Shown here in pieces: positions 29,351-37,846 of a stretch of 64,000 bases of DNA (position 1 is its first letter; each line of letters begins with the position of its first letter). The notes below the pieces were generated by a model. That model did no database searches. It saw only the letters and a list, made by a program, of their open reading frames with translations, and was not told where the DNA came from. Made by a program: the position numbers and the translations under genes. The stretch is from CADEFX01 sp963840425. Lineage in GTDB: Bacteria; Pseudomonadota; Alphaproteobacteria; Rhizobiales; Hyphomicrobiaceae. The stretch spans positions 62,001-126,000 of the forward strand of contig CAWIYZ010000015.1 in the NCBI GenBank assembly GCA_963840425.1. The letters are read 5' to 3'.

Positions 29351-29359
29351 GCGGGCAAA

Positions 29360-29761
29360 CTAGGCGGGCTTGGGCTTACGACGCAGCGTTGGTTTTTCCA
29401 CCGGCAGCAGCGGATTGATCACTTGCTGCCGCTTGGCTGCGACCATGCGAGGTGCGCCGAGAAAACGAACGCCTACTTCACTGCCATTGCGCCATACGAC
29501 TTCGCAGCTCGCCTCCAGGCCGTCGATCTGAATGATCAGCTCGAAGGTATCAGGGGCGCTGACCGAGCCGTCCACGCGTACGCGGGCGCCGGTGTCGGAG
29601 ATGTCGCGCACCGTGCACGACAGGGTGGAGTGCCGCTCGTTGTAGGCTACAAGGCCGGCCTTCAAGACACGGCGGCGCAGCGCCCTGCGCTGCTCGCCAT
29701 CGCTCTTGGCGACGGTGTTTCCCTGAATTTGAAACTGTACAACCGTACTCACGAAAGTCAC
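29360..29761 (-). CDS. PilZ-domain protein
   Basis: 133 aa. The c-di-GMP-binding signature is present: RxxxR in RRALRRRVLKAG and the DISDTGARVRV motif (D/NxSxxG), then FELIIQIDGLEASCEVVWRNGSEVGVRF. A basic tail (KPTLRRKPKPA) follows. A single-domain PilZ protein, probably a c-di-GMP receptor. Convergent with the HD gene, 10 bases apart. Confidence 0.88.
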   Translation of the reverse strand: MTFVSTVVQFQIQGNTVAKSDGEQRRALRRRVLKAGLVAYNERHSTLSCTVRDISDTGARVRVDGSVSAPDTFELIIQIDGLEASCEVVWRNGSEVGVRFLGAPRMVAAKRQQVINPLLPVEKPTLRRKPKPA

Positions 29762-29876
29762 TCCGGACCGGGTCCGGCGCGATTTACGTCCTGGCGATGA
29801 GCCAGGCGCAATCGAACCCTTGTACTAAAATTAGCAGATTGCGGTTAAGGGTCGATTAAGGGTCGTACATACCCGT

Positions 29877-30851
29877 CTACCATTTCTTGAACGGCGTCTC
29901 TGGCACCGAAGTCTTGGGCGGCTTGCGCTCGCGGTAAGCCATGAGATTATCGACGACGAGCTGGCCCATCTGGTCGCGCGTGAAGACGGATGCCGAGCCC
30001 ACGTGCGGCACAATGGTCGCGTTCTCGAGGGTGAGGAACTCCGGATTGATGTTCGGCTCATTCAGGAACACGTCTAGACCGGCGGCAAGGATGGTCTTGT
30101 TTTTTAGCGCGGCGATAAGCGCCGTCTCGTCGACGATGCTGCCGCGCGCCATGTTGATGAAGATGCCGCGCGGGCCGAGGGCTGCCAGCACTTCGGCATT
30201 GATGATGTTCTGAGTGGCGGGGCCGCCGGGCAGGATGGCGAGCAGGATATCGACGTCGCGGGCCATGGCGACGAGGTCGGAATAGTGCGGATAGCCGACA
30301 TCGGGCTGCTTGCGCCGAGCGAAGTAGCTGATCGGCATGTTGAAGGCCTCGAGCCGGCGAGCGATGGCACGGCCGATGCGGCCAAATCCCATGATGCCGA
30401 TCTTGCGATCGCGCAGGCTTCCGGGCGTCAAACGGTAGTCGCCCTCCTTGGCCCAGCGGCCGGCGCGCATGTAGGCTTCGGCCTTGGAGAGCTCCCGCAC
30501 CGTCATGAGCAGCAGGCCAAGAGCCGTGTCGGCGACCTCCTCGTTGAGGACATCTGGCGTGTTGGTGATGACGATGCCTCGGCCAACCGCCGTAGGCACG
30601 TCGATGGTGTCGTAACCGACCCCGAAATTGCCGATGACTTTCAACGCGGGCAGACGGGCCAGCAGCGCAGCATCAGTCTTTACGCCGGTATGAGAGCCGG
30701 TGCAGACGGCCTCGATCCGCGGTCCGACGCTTTGCACCAGGGCACTCACGTCGCCCACCTTGTGCATCCAGTGCACCTCGAATGCTGCCTCCAGCTGATC
30801 AGCGATCAGCGGCATCATGGGACCTGTAGACAGCAAGGCAGGCTTGGACAT
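29877..30851 (-). CDS. D-2-hydroxyacid dehydrogenase
   Basis: 324 aa, NAD(P)-dependent reductase of 2-keto acids, glyoxylate/hydroxypyruvate-reductase-like. Rossmann motif IGIMGFGRIGRAIARRL, catalytic Arg in INMARGSIVDETALIAAL, Glu in LDVFLNEPNINPEF and His in IVPHVGSASVFTRDQM. The ATG at 30851 (MSKPALLSTGPMM) is preceded by GGGGAG. Glyoxylate is the by-product of NtaA-type monooxygenases, one of which lies 2.2 kb away, but the link is inference. Confidence 0.88.
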   Translation of the reverse strand: MSKPALLSTGPMMPLIADQLEAAFEVHWMHKVGDVSALVQSVGPRIEAVCTGSHTGVKTDAALLARLPALKVIGNFGVGYDTIDVPTAVGRGIVITNTPDVLNEEVADTALGLLLMTVRELSKAEAYMRAGRWAKEGDYRLTPGSLRDRKIGIMGFGRIGRAIARRLEAFNMPISYFARRKQPDVGYPHYSDLVAMARDVDILLAILPGGPATQNIINAEVLAALGPRGIFINMARGSIVDETALIAALKNKTILAAGLDVFLNEPNINPEFLTLENATIVPHVGSASVFTRDQMGQLVVDNLMAYRERKPPKTSVPETPFKKW

Positions 30852-31020
30852 CGATAACTCCCCTAAAGCATTCCTGGCTCGTACCATTCGGCGGGTATGC
30901 CAGCAATCCCGGCCGCCGCCCGAGATTCTGGCGTCATTGGAGTTTGGCGTAACCGAAACGAGGTAGGCTCATATTAACCATAAGTGGACAAGCCCCCTCA
31001 GAAACTGCCATTGTGACAAG

Positions 31021-31117
31021 GACCGCTCGTCGCTGCGAGGGCCCCAATGGACGCTTGGCGCGGGGCCAAGCGTGCGGCAGCGGGCAGAAGAGCCTCCCTG
31101 ATCGGGGAGGCTCTTTT
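31021..31117 (+). ncRNA. Candidate small RNA or leader ending in an intrinsic terminator
   Basis: Three consecutive hairpins lie in the 316-bp gap between divergent genes: CTCG-TCGCTG-CGAG (31026-31039), ACGCTTGGC/GCCAAGCGT (31051-31059 with 31065-31073) and AAGAGCCTCCC/GGGAGGCTCTT (31088-31098 with 31105-31115) followed by TT. The last is a good rho-independent terminator, yet no coding gene on the + strand precedes it. It therefore ends either a small RNA or an attenuated leader of the FAD gene starting at 31168. The promoter was not identified, so the 5' end is a guess. Confidence 0.5.
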
Positions 31118-31167
31118 GCTTCGGGCGCCAATTGCCAAAGAGCAGTGTCCAGCACACAACCGCTGTC

Positions 31168-32786
31168 ATGAACGGCAAGCGATACGATGTCGCCATCATC
31201 GGCGGCGGTCACAACGGGCTGACTTGTGCAGCCTATCTGGCGCGCGCCGGGCTCGATGTCATCGTGCTCGAGAAAAACGAGCAGGCGGGTGGCGCTGCGG
31301 TGACCGAGGAATTCCATCCCGGCTATCGCAACTCCGTGGCCAGCTACACGGTCAGCCTGCTCAATCCGAAGGTGATTGCCGACCTGGACTTGGCGCGGCA
31401 TGGACTGGCCATCGTCGAGCGGCCGGTGGCGAACTTCTGGCCTGTCGACGAGTGGCGTTATCTGCTGATGCCGTATGGGCTCGCCAAGCGGCAGGAGGCG
31501 ATCGCAGGCTTCTCGCGGCGCGATGCCGGCGCTCTGGTCGACTACGATGCCGCGCTCGAGCGCGCGACGGCGGTGCTGCGCGATCTCGTGCTGAAGACGC
31601 CTCCGAATGCGGGCGGCGGCATCATCGAATTGATCCGCAGCGCTGTCATCGGCCGCAGGCTGCTCGGCCTTTCGCTCGACGATCAGCGGCTGATGGTCGA
31701 TCTGTTCACGAAGAGCGCCGCCGACTTCCTGTCGCAATGGTTCGAGAGTGAAGTGGTGAAGGCCGCCTTTGCGTTCGACGGCATCGTCGGGGCCTATGCC
31801 TCGCCCCACATGCCGGGCACGGCCTACGTGCTGCTGCATCATTGCTTTGGCGAGGTCAACGGCAAGTCCGGCGTCTGGGGGCACGCCGTGGGCGGCATGG
31901 GCGCCATCAGTGACGCAATGCGCCGCTCGGCCGAGGCCTCGGGGGCTTATGTTAGGACCGGCGCTCCGGTCGAGAGCGTGTTGATGGAGGGAGATCGTGC
32001 CGCTGGCGTCGTGCTCGCGGGTGGCGAGCGCGTGAATGCGCGGGTCGTCGCTGCCAATGTCGGCCCCAAGCTGCTGTTCCGCGATCTGGTTCCCGAGGCC
32101 GTGGTTGAGCCGACGGTGCGCCGCCGCTTCACGGACATCAAGACGGGCTCGGGCACCTTCCGCATGAATGTCGCGCTGTCGGAGCTGCCCGATTTCCGTT
32201 GCCGCCCCGGCACGCGGCCGGCAGGACCACCACGCCAGCGGCATCATCATCGGGCCGAGCATCGACTACCTGGAGCGCGCCTGGCTCGATGCGCGCACGC
32301 ACGGCTGGTCGCTGCAGCCGGTGGTGGAGATGCTGATCCCGTCCACGCTCGATGCCGGTCTCGCGCCGGAGGGCAAGCACGTGGCGAGCCTGTTCGTGCA
32401 GCATGTGGCACCGCGGCTGCCGGTAGGTCGGAGCTGGCAGCAACGAGGCGGAGAAGGAGGCATTTGCCGACTTGGTGATCGACACCGTCACCGGGCACGC
32501 GCCGAATTTCCGCGATACCGTCGTTGCTCGCCAGGTTCTCTCGCCGCTGGACCTGGAGCAGCGCTTTGGCCTTATCGACGGCGACATCTTTCACGGGCAA
32601 TTGTCGCTCGACCAGTTGTTCTCGACACGTCCAGTGCTCGGCCATGCGGATTACCGGATGCCAGTGCGGGGCTTGTATCTGTGTGGCTCCGGCGCGCATC
32701 CGGGCGGTGGAGTGACGGGGCTTCCCGGTCACAACGCGGCGCGCGAGATCGTCAAGGACCTGAGGCGGCGATTTCGTTCCGCGTGA
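31168..32786 (+). CDS. Phytoene-dehydrogenase-like FAD oxidoreductase (two frameshifts)
   Basis: About 538 aa after correction. N-terminal FAD-binding motif YDVAIIGGGHNGLTCAAYLARAG at residues 5-27 (GxGxNG), VIVLEKNEQAGGAAVTEEF, and a C-terminal FAD-closing motif MPVRGLYLCGSGAHPGGGVTG. Homologues include the PYROXD2-like and CrtI-like families. Substrate unknown. Two single-base insertions split it: one between about 32200 and 32225 (before HHASGIIIGPSIDYLERAW) and one near 32438-32442, where an extra C precedes NEAEKEAFADLVID. The ATG at 31168 is preferred over an upstream TTG. Ends 30 bases before a B-A repeat unit. Confidence 0.82.
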
Positions 32787-32816
32787 TGCCATGCTCTCTG
32801 AGCAGCCGTGCAGTGC

Positions 32817-32890
32817 CTAGTGTCCCGATCGCGAAGTTCGTCGGTATTTGCCGCAAGCTCTCAGCGAACTTCGCGATCGAAAGGACACTG
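32817..32890. repeat. Palindromic repeat B, copy 2
   Basis: Arms CTAGTGTCCCGATCGCGAAG and CTTCGCGATCGAAAGGACAC, with two extra bases in the right arm. First half of a B-spacer-A unit, that is, the composite in reverse orientation relative to the one at 19233. Confidence 0.9.
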
Positions 32891-32904
32891 GCGAGTTCAT
32901 AATT

Positions 32905-32978
32905 CTAGTGTGATTCAGATCGAGAAATTCGCTAAGGCCAAGCCGCGAGCACCGGCGAATTTCTCGATCATCACACCA
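32905..32978. repeat. Palindromic repeat A, copy 2
   Basis: Arms CTAGTGTGATTCAGATCGAG and CTCGATCATCACACCA. The spacer to repeat B, read on the minus strand (AATTATGAACTCGCC), closely matches the spacer at 57824-57838. So the spacer belongs to the element. Confidence 0.9.
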
Positions 32979-33095
32979 GGGTCGGATGACAATCGGTGCC
33001 AAAACGCGCTAGGTAGGTTGTCCGGACATTGTCAGGCGTGCGCCGTTGCATGTCCTCATGATATGCAGCCCGGGCCGGTAGAGGATAACACTCGC

Positions 33096-34454
33096 ATGGC
33101 TAAGCAGCGGGAGATGGCCCTCGTTGGTTTTCTGCAGGCGCAGAACTGCTCCAACTATGTGGGCTCCTGGCGTCATCCAGGCTCGGCGACAGACTTCCTC
33201 GGCGTCGAGTACTACCAGCGCATGGCCCGCACGCTGGAGCATGGCAAGTTTCACCTCGGCTTCTTCGACGACCGCCTGGCCATGCCGGACATCCTGGGCC
33301 ACAGCCACGTGGAGGCCGTGCGCAACGGCGTCCGCGTCGTCAAGATGGACCCGTGCACCATCCTCACCTGCATGGGCATGGCCACGACGCATCTGGGGCT
33401 CGGCTCGACCTATTCCACCACCTACTACGAGCCGTTCCACGTTGCGCGTGTGTTCGCCACGCTCGACTTGATGGTCGGCGGGCGGGCTGCCTGGAACGTC
33501 GTCACCTCGCTCAACTCGTCGGAGGCGCAGAACTTCGGCGAGGCCGAGCATCCCGAGCACGATCTGCGCTACGACCGGGCGGATGAATTCATGGAGGTCG
33601 TGCTCGGCCACTGGGACAGCTGGGAGGACGACGCCATCGTCGTTGACAAGGAGACCGGTCTGTTCGCGCATCCCGAAAAGGTGCATCCGTTGAACCACAA
33701 CGGCCAGTGGTTCCGCTCCAAGGGGCCGTTTACGGTGCCGCGCTCGCCGCAGGGGCGCCCGGTCGTCATCCAGGCCGGCCAGTCCGGCCGCGGCCGCGAC
33801 TTCGCGGCGCGCTGGGGCGAGCTCGTTTTCTGCGTCTATTCCAACGTCGAGATGGGCCGGAAGGCCTACAAGGTCTTCAAGGACGAAGTGGCGCGCTACG
33901 GTCGCGACCCCGACGGCGTCAGCATCTGTCCGGCGACCTACATCATCGTGGGCGAGACCAAGACCATCGCCGAAGACAAGCGCGCCATGATCGACAAGCT
34001 GGCTCGCCCAATCGACGCGCTGGCGCTCTTGTCGGAGGCACTCAATTTCGATTTCGCGTCCAAGCCCATGGATCAGGCCTTTACGAACGAAGAGCTGAAG
34101 AACATCTCCGGGCTCAGGGGTATTCTCGATCGGGTCGTCCTGCTCTCCGGCAAGACGAACCCGACGCTCGGCGATTTCGTGCACTATTCCAAGCGCGGGA
34201 CGATCGGCGAGCATCCCGTGTTCTGCGGCACACCCAAGGAGGTGGCCGACCAGATGGAGGAGTGGTTCACCAACTGCTGCGACGGGTTCGTATTCGCAGC
34301 TACTTCTTTGCCGGGCACGTATGAGGATATTGTGCGCCTCGTGGTGCCGGAGCTGCAGCGGCGCGGCCTGCACCAGAAGGAGTACAAAGGCAAGACGCTG
34401 CGCGAGAACCTCAGGCTGCCGAAAGCGCAGATCGGTGATTGGAAACGGGCCTAG
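33096..34454 (+). CDS. NtaA/SnaA/DszA-family FMNH2-dependent monooxygenase
   Basis: 452 aa from the ATG at 33096 (GAGGATAAC upstream). A longer reading back to 32808 would run through the repeat and is rejected. Bacterial-luciferase-like TIM barrel of the nitrilotriacetate/EDTA/dibenzothiophene-sulfone monooxygenase group: GFLQAQNCSNYVGSWRHP, KFHLGFFDDRLAMPD, GGRAAWNVVTSLNSSEAQNFG, and VIQAGQSGRGRDFAARWGE. Uses reduced flavin from a partner reductase and O2 to cleave C-N or C-S bonds. Substrate not predictable. The stop codon TAG is part of the terminal CTAG of the next repeat. Confidence 0.9.
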   Translation: MAKQREMALVGFLQAQNCSNYVGSWRHPGSATDFLGVEYYQRMARTLEHGKFHLGFFDDRLAMPDILGHSHVEAVRNGVRVVKMDPCTILTCMGMATTHLGLGSTYSTTYYEPFHVARVFATLDLMVGGRAAWNVVTSLNSSEAQNFGEAEHPEHDLRYDRADEFMEVVLGHWDSWEDDAIVVDKETGLFAHPEKVHPLNHNGQWFRSKGPFTVPRSPQGRPVVIQAGQSGRGRDFAARWGELVFCVYSNVEMGRKAYKVFKDEVARYGRDPDGVSICPATYIIVGETKTIAEDKRAMIDKLARPIDALALLSEALNFDFASKPMDQAFTNEELKNISGLRGILDRVVLLSGKTNPTLGDFVHYSKRGTIGEHPVFCGTPKEVADQMEEWFTNCCDGFVFAATSLPGTYEDIVRLVVPELQRRGLHQKEYKGKTLRENLRLPKAQIGDWKRA

Positions 34455-34533
34455 TGCGATGATCGAGAAATTTGCCGATGCTCGGCTCTGAGCGAATTTC
34501 TCGATCTGACGAACTTGCGCGTAGGGACACTAG
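34451..34533. repeat. Collapsed A/B repeat, copy 3
   Basis: Begins as A (CTAGTGCGATGATCGAGAAA) and has its right arm (GAATTTCTCGATCTGA), but passes directly into a decayed B right arm (CGAACTTGCGCG, then GGGACACTAG). Spacer, left B arm and B loop are missing. The first CTAG contains the stop codon of the preceding gene, and the last CTAG is shared with the next A copy. Confidence 0.85.
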
Positions 34534-34608
34534 TGCGATGATCGAGAAGTCCGCTACATTGCCTTGGGCTAGGCTTGGAAGCGGACCTCTCGATCTGTAT
34601 CACACTGG
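34530..34608. repeat. Palindromic repeat A, copy 4
   Basis: Arms CTAGTGCGATGATCGAGAAG and CCTCTCGATCTGTATCACAC. Shares its first CTAG with the collapsed copy before it. Confidence 0.88.
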
Positions 34609-34621
34609 AGGCATAGATTTT

Positions 34622-34696
34622 CTAGTGTCCTTCAGATCGCGAAATTGGTTCCGAGCCCGCCGCACACTGGGACGAATTTCGCGATCAGGACACTAG
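34622..34696. repeat. Palindromic repeat B, copy 4
   Basis: Arms CTAGTGTCCTTCAGATCGCG and TTTCGCGATCAGGACACTAG. The final CTAG ends 2 bases before the ATG of the flavin reductase gene, so the element occupies that gene's ribosome-site region. Confidence 0.9.
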
Positions 34697-34698
34697 GG

Positions 34699-35184
34699 AT
34701 GGATACGCAGGCCTATCGCGCAATCATGCGCAATCAGGCGGGGGCGGTGACCATCATCGCGGTTGGAGATGCCGGCAGGCGCACAGGGCTGACCGCGACG
34801 GCTGTGTGCTCGCTGACGGACAGTCCGCCGACCATTCTCGTCTGCGTCAACCGAAGTGCCAGCGCGCACAAGCCTATCCAGGCCATGCGCGCCTTCAGCG
34901 TCAACCTGTTGGCGCGCGATCAGCACGAGCTTGCCATGTCGTTCTCCGGCAGAGCCGGGCTCGAGGGTGAGGCGCGCTTTTCGGCTGAGGAATGGATGAC
35001 GCTTGCGACCGGGGCGCCAGTATTGAAGAACGCGCTGGCGACGCTGGACTGCGAGCTGATGGACGAGCACGGGTTCGATACGCACTCGGTGTTCATCGGT
35101 CGCGTCCGCGATGGCCGCTGGCGGGACAATGTGGAGCCGCTGTTGTACTTCCAAGGCGGGTTCTGGGATCTGGTCAAGCGCTGA
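34699..35184 (+). CDS. Flavin reductase (NtaB/HpaC-like)
   Basis: 161 aa. FMN-binding split-barrel reductase that supplies FMNH2 to a partner monooxygenase: RNQAGAVTIIAVGDAGRRTGLTATAVCSL, DSPPTILVCVNRSASAHKPI and FSVNLLARDQHELAMSFSG. It follows the NtaA-like gene and is the natural second component. The start has no Shine-Dalgarno sequence apart from TAGGG, because repeat B ends 2 bases before the ATG, so translation may be weak or use the repeat hairpin. Confidence 0.9.
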   Translation: MDTQAYRAIMRNQAGAVTIIAVGDAGRRTGLTATAVCSLTDSPPTILVCVNRSASAHKPIQAMRAFSVNLLARDQHELAMSFSGRAGLEGEARFSAEEWMTLATGAPVLKNALATLDCELMDEHGFDTHSVFIGRVRDGRWRDNVEPLLYFQGGFWDLVKR

Positions 35185-35216
35185 AGCATACGAAGCATAC
35201 TGGGGCGGGAGGAACG

Positions 35217-36857
35217 GTGGCGGAAGCTGAGTTCGACTATGTGATCGTAGGTGCGGGTTCCGCGGGCGGTGTGCTGGCCAATCGCCTGACCGAGGATGGC
35301 CGCTTTACTGTCTGCGTGCTGGAGGCGGGACCCGCCGACTGGGATCCGTTCATCCACATTCCCGCCGGCTTCATGAAGACGTTCCTCAACCCGCGCATCA
35401 ATTGGCTGTACACGATGGAGGCCAGCGAGTGGACCGGCGGGCGGCGCATTCTGGCGCCGCGCGGCAAGACGCTGGGCGGCTCCAGCTCGATCAATGGCCA
35501 CGTCTACAATCGCGGCCAGCCCATGGACTTCAACACCTGGGCGCAGCGCGGCAACCGCGGCTGGAGTTTCGCCGATGTGCTCCCGTATTTCCGGCGTGCC
35601 GAATGCCGCGCGGGCGGCGAGGACACCTACCGTGGGCGCGAGGGCAGGCTGACGGTCACCGACATGGAATGGCGCCACCCGCTCTGCGACGCCTTCATCG
35701 AGGGCGCGGTGCAGATGGGTATTCCGCGCAATCCCGACTACAACGGCCACATCCAGGAAGGTGTATCCTACGTCCAGCGCACCATCGCCGGCGGGCGGCG
35801 CATGAGCACGGCGCGCGCCTTCCTGCGCCCGGCCATGAAGCGTGGCAATCTGCGCGTGCGCACCCAGGCGCATGCGACCAGCATCATGCTCGACGGCAAG
35901 CGGGCGGTAGGCGTGCGCTACATGCAAGGCGGACCGCACGGCGTTCCCAGGGAGGTGCGCGCCCGTCGCGAGGTCATCCTGTGCGGCGGCGCTTACAACT
36001 CTCCGCAGCTTCTGCATCTGTCCGGCATCGGGCCGGCGTCGCTGCTGTCCTCGCTCGGCATTTCCGTGCGGCACGATCTGCCGGGTGTCGGAGAGAATCT
36101 CGGCGACCACTATGCGCCGCGGTTCGTGGCACGGGTGAAGGACATTTACACCATCAACGAGTTGGCGCGCGGCGTGCGGCTCGCGGGCGAGATCGCCAAG
36201 TACTTCATCGCGCGCAAGGGCATCCTGTCGCTCAACCCGACCCTGGTTTATGTCTTCTGGCGCTCGGAGCCCGATGTCGCCAACAGCGACCTGCAGCTCA
36301 CGTTCACGCCGGCCAGCTACAAGGAAGGCGTGCAGTCGCAGCTCGATGACTTCCCGGGTGTGACGGTTGCTTCCTGGCAGCAGCGACCCGAGAGCAAGGG
36401 CTACGTGCGGGCGCGCTCGTCCGATCCGTTTGAGCCGCCCATCATTCAGCCCAACTACCTGAGCGTAGAGGGCGATCGGCGCGTGCTGCTGGCGGGCATG
36501 AAGCTTGCCCGGCGTCTGCTGGCGTCGAAACCGTTGCAGCCCTACTACGAGCGCGAGGACTTTCCCGGTCCCGACGTGCGCACCGATGATGAGCTGCTGG
36601 CGGCGGCCAAGCAGCGCGGCACGACGACGTTTCATCCCATGGGCAGCTGCCGCATGGGGCCGCGCACCGATCCGACGGCTGTGGTCGACGATCAGCTCCG
36701 CGTGCACGGGCTCGAAGGGCTGCGCGTGATCGACGCCTCCATCATGCCGACGATGCTGTCCGCCAATCTCAACGCGGCCACCATCATGATCGGCGAGAAG
36801 GGCTCAGACCTGATCCTCGGCCGCCAGCTGCCCGCGGCGGAAGGCCTCGCGGCTTGA
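35217..36857 (+). CDS. GMC-family FAD oxidoreductase
   Basis: 546 aa from the GTG at 35217 (GGGAGGAAC just upstream). Choline-dehydrogenase-like. FAD motif YVIVGAGSAGGVLANRL, GMC signature 1 PRGKTLGGSSSINGHVYNRG, signature 2 GGAYNSPQLLHLSGIGPA, and C-terminal FHPMGSCRMG with VIDASIMPTMLSANLNAATI. Oxidises an alcohol to an aldehyde. The substrate is not determined. It is 32 bases after the flavin reductase, so they probably form one operon. Confidence 0.92.
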   Translation: MAEAEFDYVIVGAGSAGGVLANRLTEDGRFTVCVLEAGPADWDPFIHIPAGFMKTFLNPRINWLYTMEASEWTGGRRILAPRGKTLGGSSSINGHVYNRGQPMDFNTWAQRGNRGWSFADVLPYFRRAECRAGGEDTYRGREGRLTVTDMEWRHPLCDAFIEGAVQMGIPRNPDYNGHIQEGVSYVQRTIAGGRRMSTARAFLRPAMKRGNLRVRTQAHATSIMLDGKRAVGVRYMQGGPHGVPREVRARREVILCGGAYNSPQLLHLSGIGPASLLSSLGISVRHDLPGVGENLGDHYAPRFVARVKDIYTINELARGVRLAGEIAKYFIARKGILSLNPTLVYVFWRSEPDVANSDLQLTFTPASYKEGVQSQLDDFPGVTVASWQQRPESKGYVRARSSDPFEPPIIQPNYLSVEGDRRVLLAGMKLARRLLASKPLQPYYEREDFPGPDVRTDDELLAAAKQRGTTTFHPMGSCRMGPRTDPTAVVDDQLRVHGLEGLRVIDASIMPTMLSANLNAATIMIGEKGSDLILGRQLPAAEGLAA

Positions 36858-36871
36858 AACCCTCTCCTCCG

Positions 36872-37023
36872 GCGTCCCCGGCCATCGCGCGTCGTGCCGG
36901 AGGCACGAGCGCGCGCGAATGAGCCGGGGTCTTTCGCGCTGATGTCTTGAGCGGCGAGCAAGAAAATCCGGACGGCGAAAGATCCCGGATAACCGCGCTG
37001 GAGCGCGGTTTTCGGGAACGCAG
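36872..37023 (+). repeat. Dispersed repeat C, copy 1
   Basis: 152 bp filling a convergent gap. It begins GCGTCCCCGGCCA and ends GAAAGATCCCGGATAACCGC plus GCGCGGTTTTCGGGAACGCAG. The same two ends in the same order occur inverted at 45993-46157, with a divergent middle. The 3' part is an imperfect terminator-like hairpin (36984-37016). Confidence 0.75.
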
Positions 37024-37070
37024 AAGTAGAGGCAGTGATCTGTTCCGCATCGACCGGAAAGCCTCTAACT

Positions 37071-37832
37071 TCACAGCGCCATCCGCACTGCCCCGCCATC
37101 GACCGGGATGGCCGCGCCGCTGATGTAGCGCGCCAGCGGGGAAGCAAGGAACGCCACGAGGTTGCCGAGGTCCTCGGGCTCGCCGAAATAGCCGGCGGGA
37201 ATATTCTGCTTGATGTAGTCGACGCGCGACTGCTCGGTCGGATGCAGGCGCGTGAGGATCTGCACCGAGTTGATGCGGCCCGGCGCGATGGTGTTGACCG
37301 TGATTCCGTAAGGACCAAGCTCGAAGGCCAGCGTCCGCGACCAGGTGGCGAGCGCCGCTTTGGCGGGGCCGGCAGCGTTGAGCTTCTGGCCTGTCATCGC
37401 GCCGGTAATGTTCATGATGCGTCCGAAGCGCGCTGCCTTCATCGCCGGCACGATGAGGCCCGTGAGCTTGCGCGCGGAGACGAAGTTCAAGTTGTAGGCT
37501 TCGGACCAGAACTCGTCGCTGTCCTCGCCTTGGATCGGGCGCGAGCCGCCGGCATTGTTGATCAGAATGTCGACACGGCCACCGAGCGCCTGCAAAGCAG
37601 CATCGGCGATCTTGCGTGGCCCGCTATCGGTTGCGATGTCGGCTGCCACGATCACAGGCGCAGTCCCGTCTGCTGCCGTGATCTGCGAGGCGACCTCTCT
37701 CAGCGCCTTCTCGTTGCGGCCCGTGATGACGAGGCGCACGCCTTCCTTGGCCAGGCACAAGGCGATGCCTGTGCCGATACCCGCACTGGCGCCTGTCACC
37801 AGCGCCGTCTTGCCGCTCAACTGCAGATCCAT
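37071..37832 (-). CDS. Short-chain dehydrogenase/reductase lacking the catalytic Tyr
   Basis: 253 aa classical-type SDR: cofactor motif ALVTGASAGIGTGIALCLAKEG (TGxxxGIG), NNAGGSRPI (NNAG), and C-terminal PAGYFGEPEDLGNLVAFLASPLARYISG. The usual YxxxK is NAAGPAKAALATWS, with Lys kept and the Tyr position filled by Ala, so it may be inactive as a reductase or work differently. Convergent with the GMC gene and 14 bases from the amidase gene, with which it is probably co-transcribed. Confidence 0.85.
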   Translation of the reverse strand: MDLQLSGKTALVTGASAGIGTGIALCLAKEGVRLVITGRNEKALREVASQITAADGTAPVIVAADIATDSGPRKIADAALQALGGRVDILINNAGGSRPIQGEDSDEFWSEAYNLNFVSARKLTGLIVPAMKAARFGRIMNITGAMTGQKLNAAGPAKAALATWSRTLAFELGPYGITVNTIAPGRINSVQILTRLHPTEQSRVDYIKQNIPAGYFGEPEDLGNLVAFLASPLARYISGAAIPVDGGAVRMAL

Positions 37833-37846
37833 ATTCTAGCTCCAGG

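Noticed and set aside
32808..33095. N-terminal extension of the NtaA-like gene
   Set aside because: It passes through repeats B2 and A2. The conserved protein starts at the ATG at 33096 with its own ribosome site.
33096..34698. Composite transposon around the NtaA-like gene
   Set aside because: The flanking elements have no transposase and differ in orientation and completeness. Repeat-mediated insertion is possible, but a transposon is not supported.
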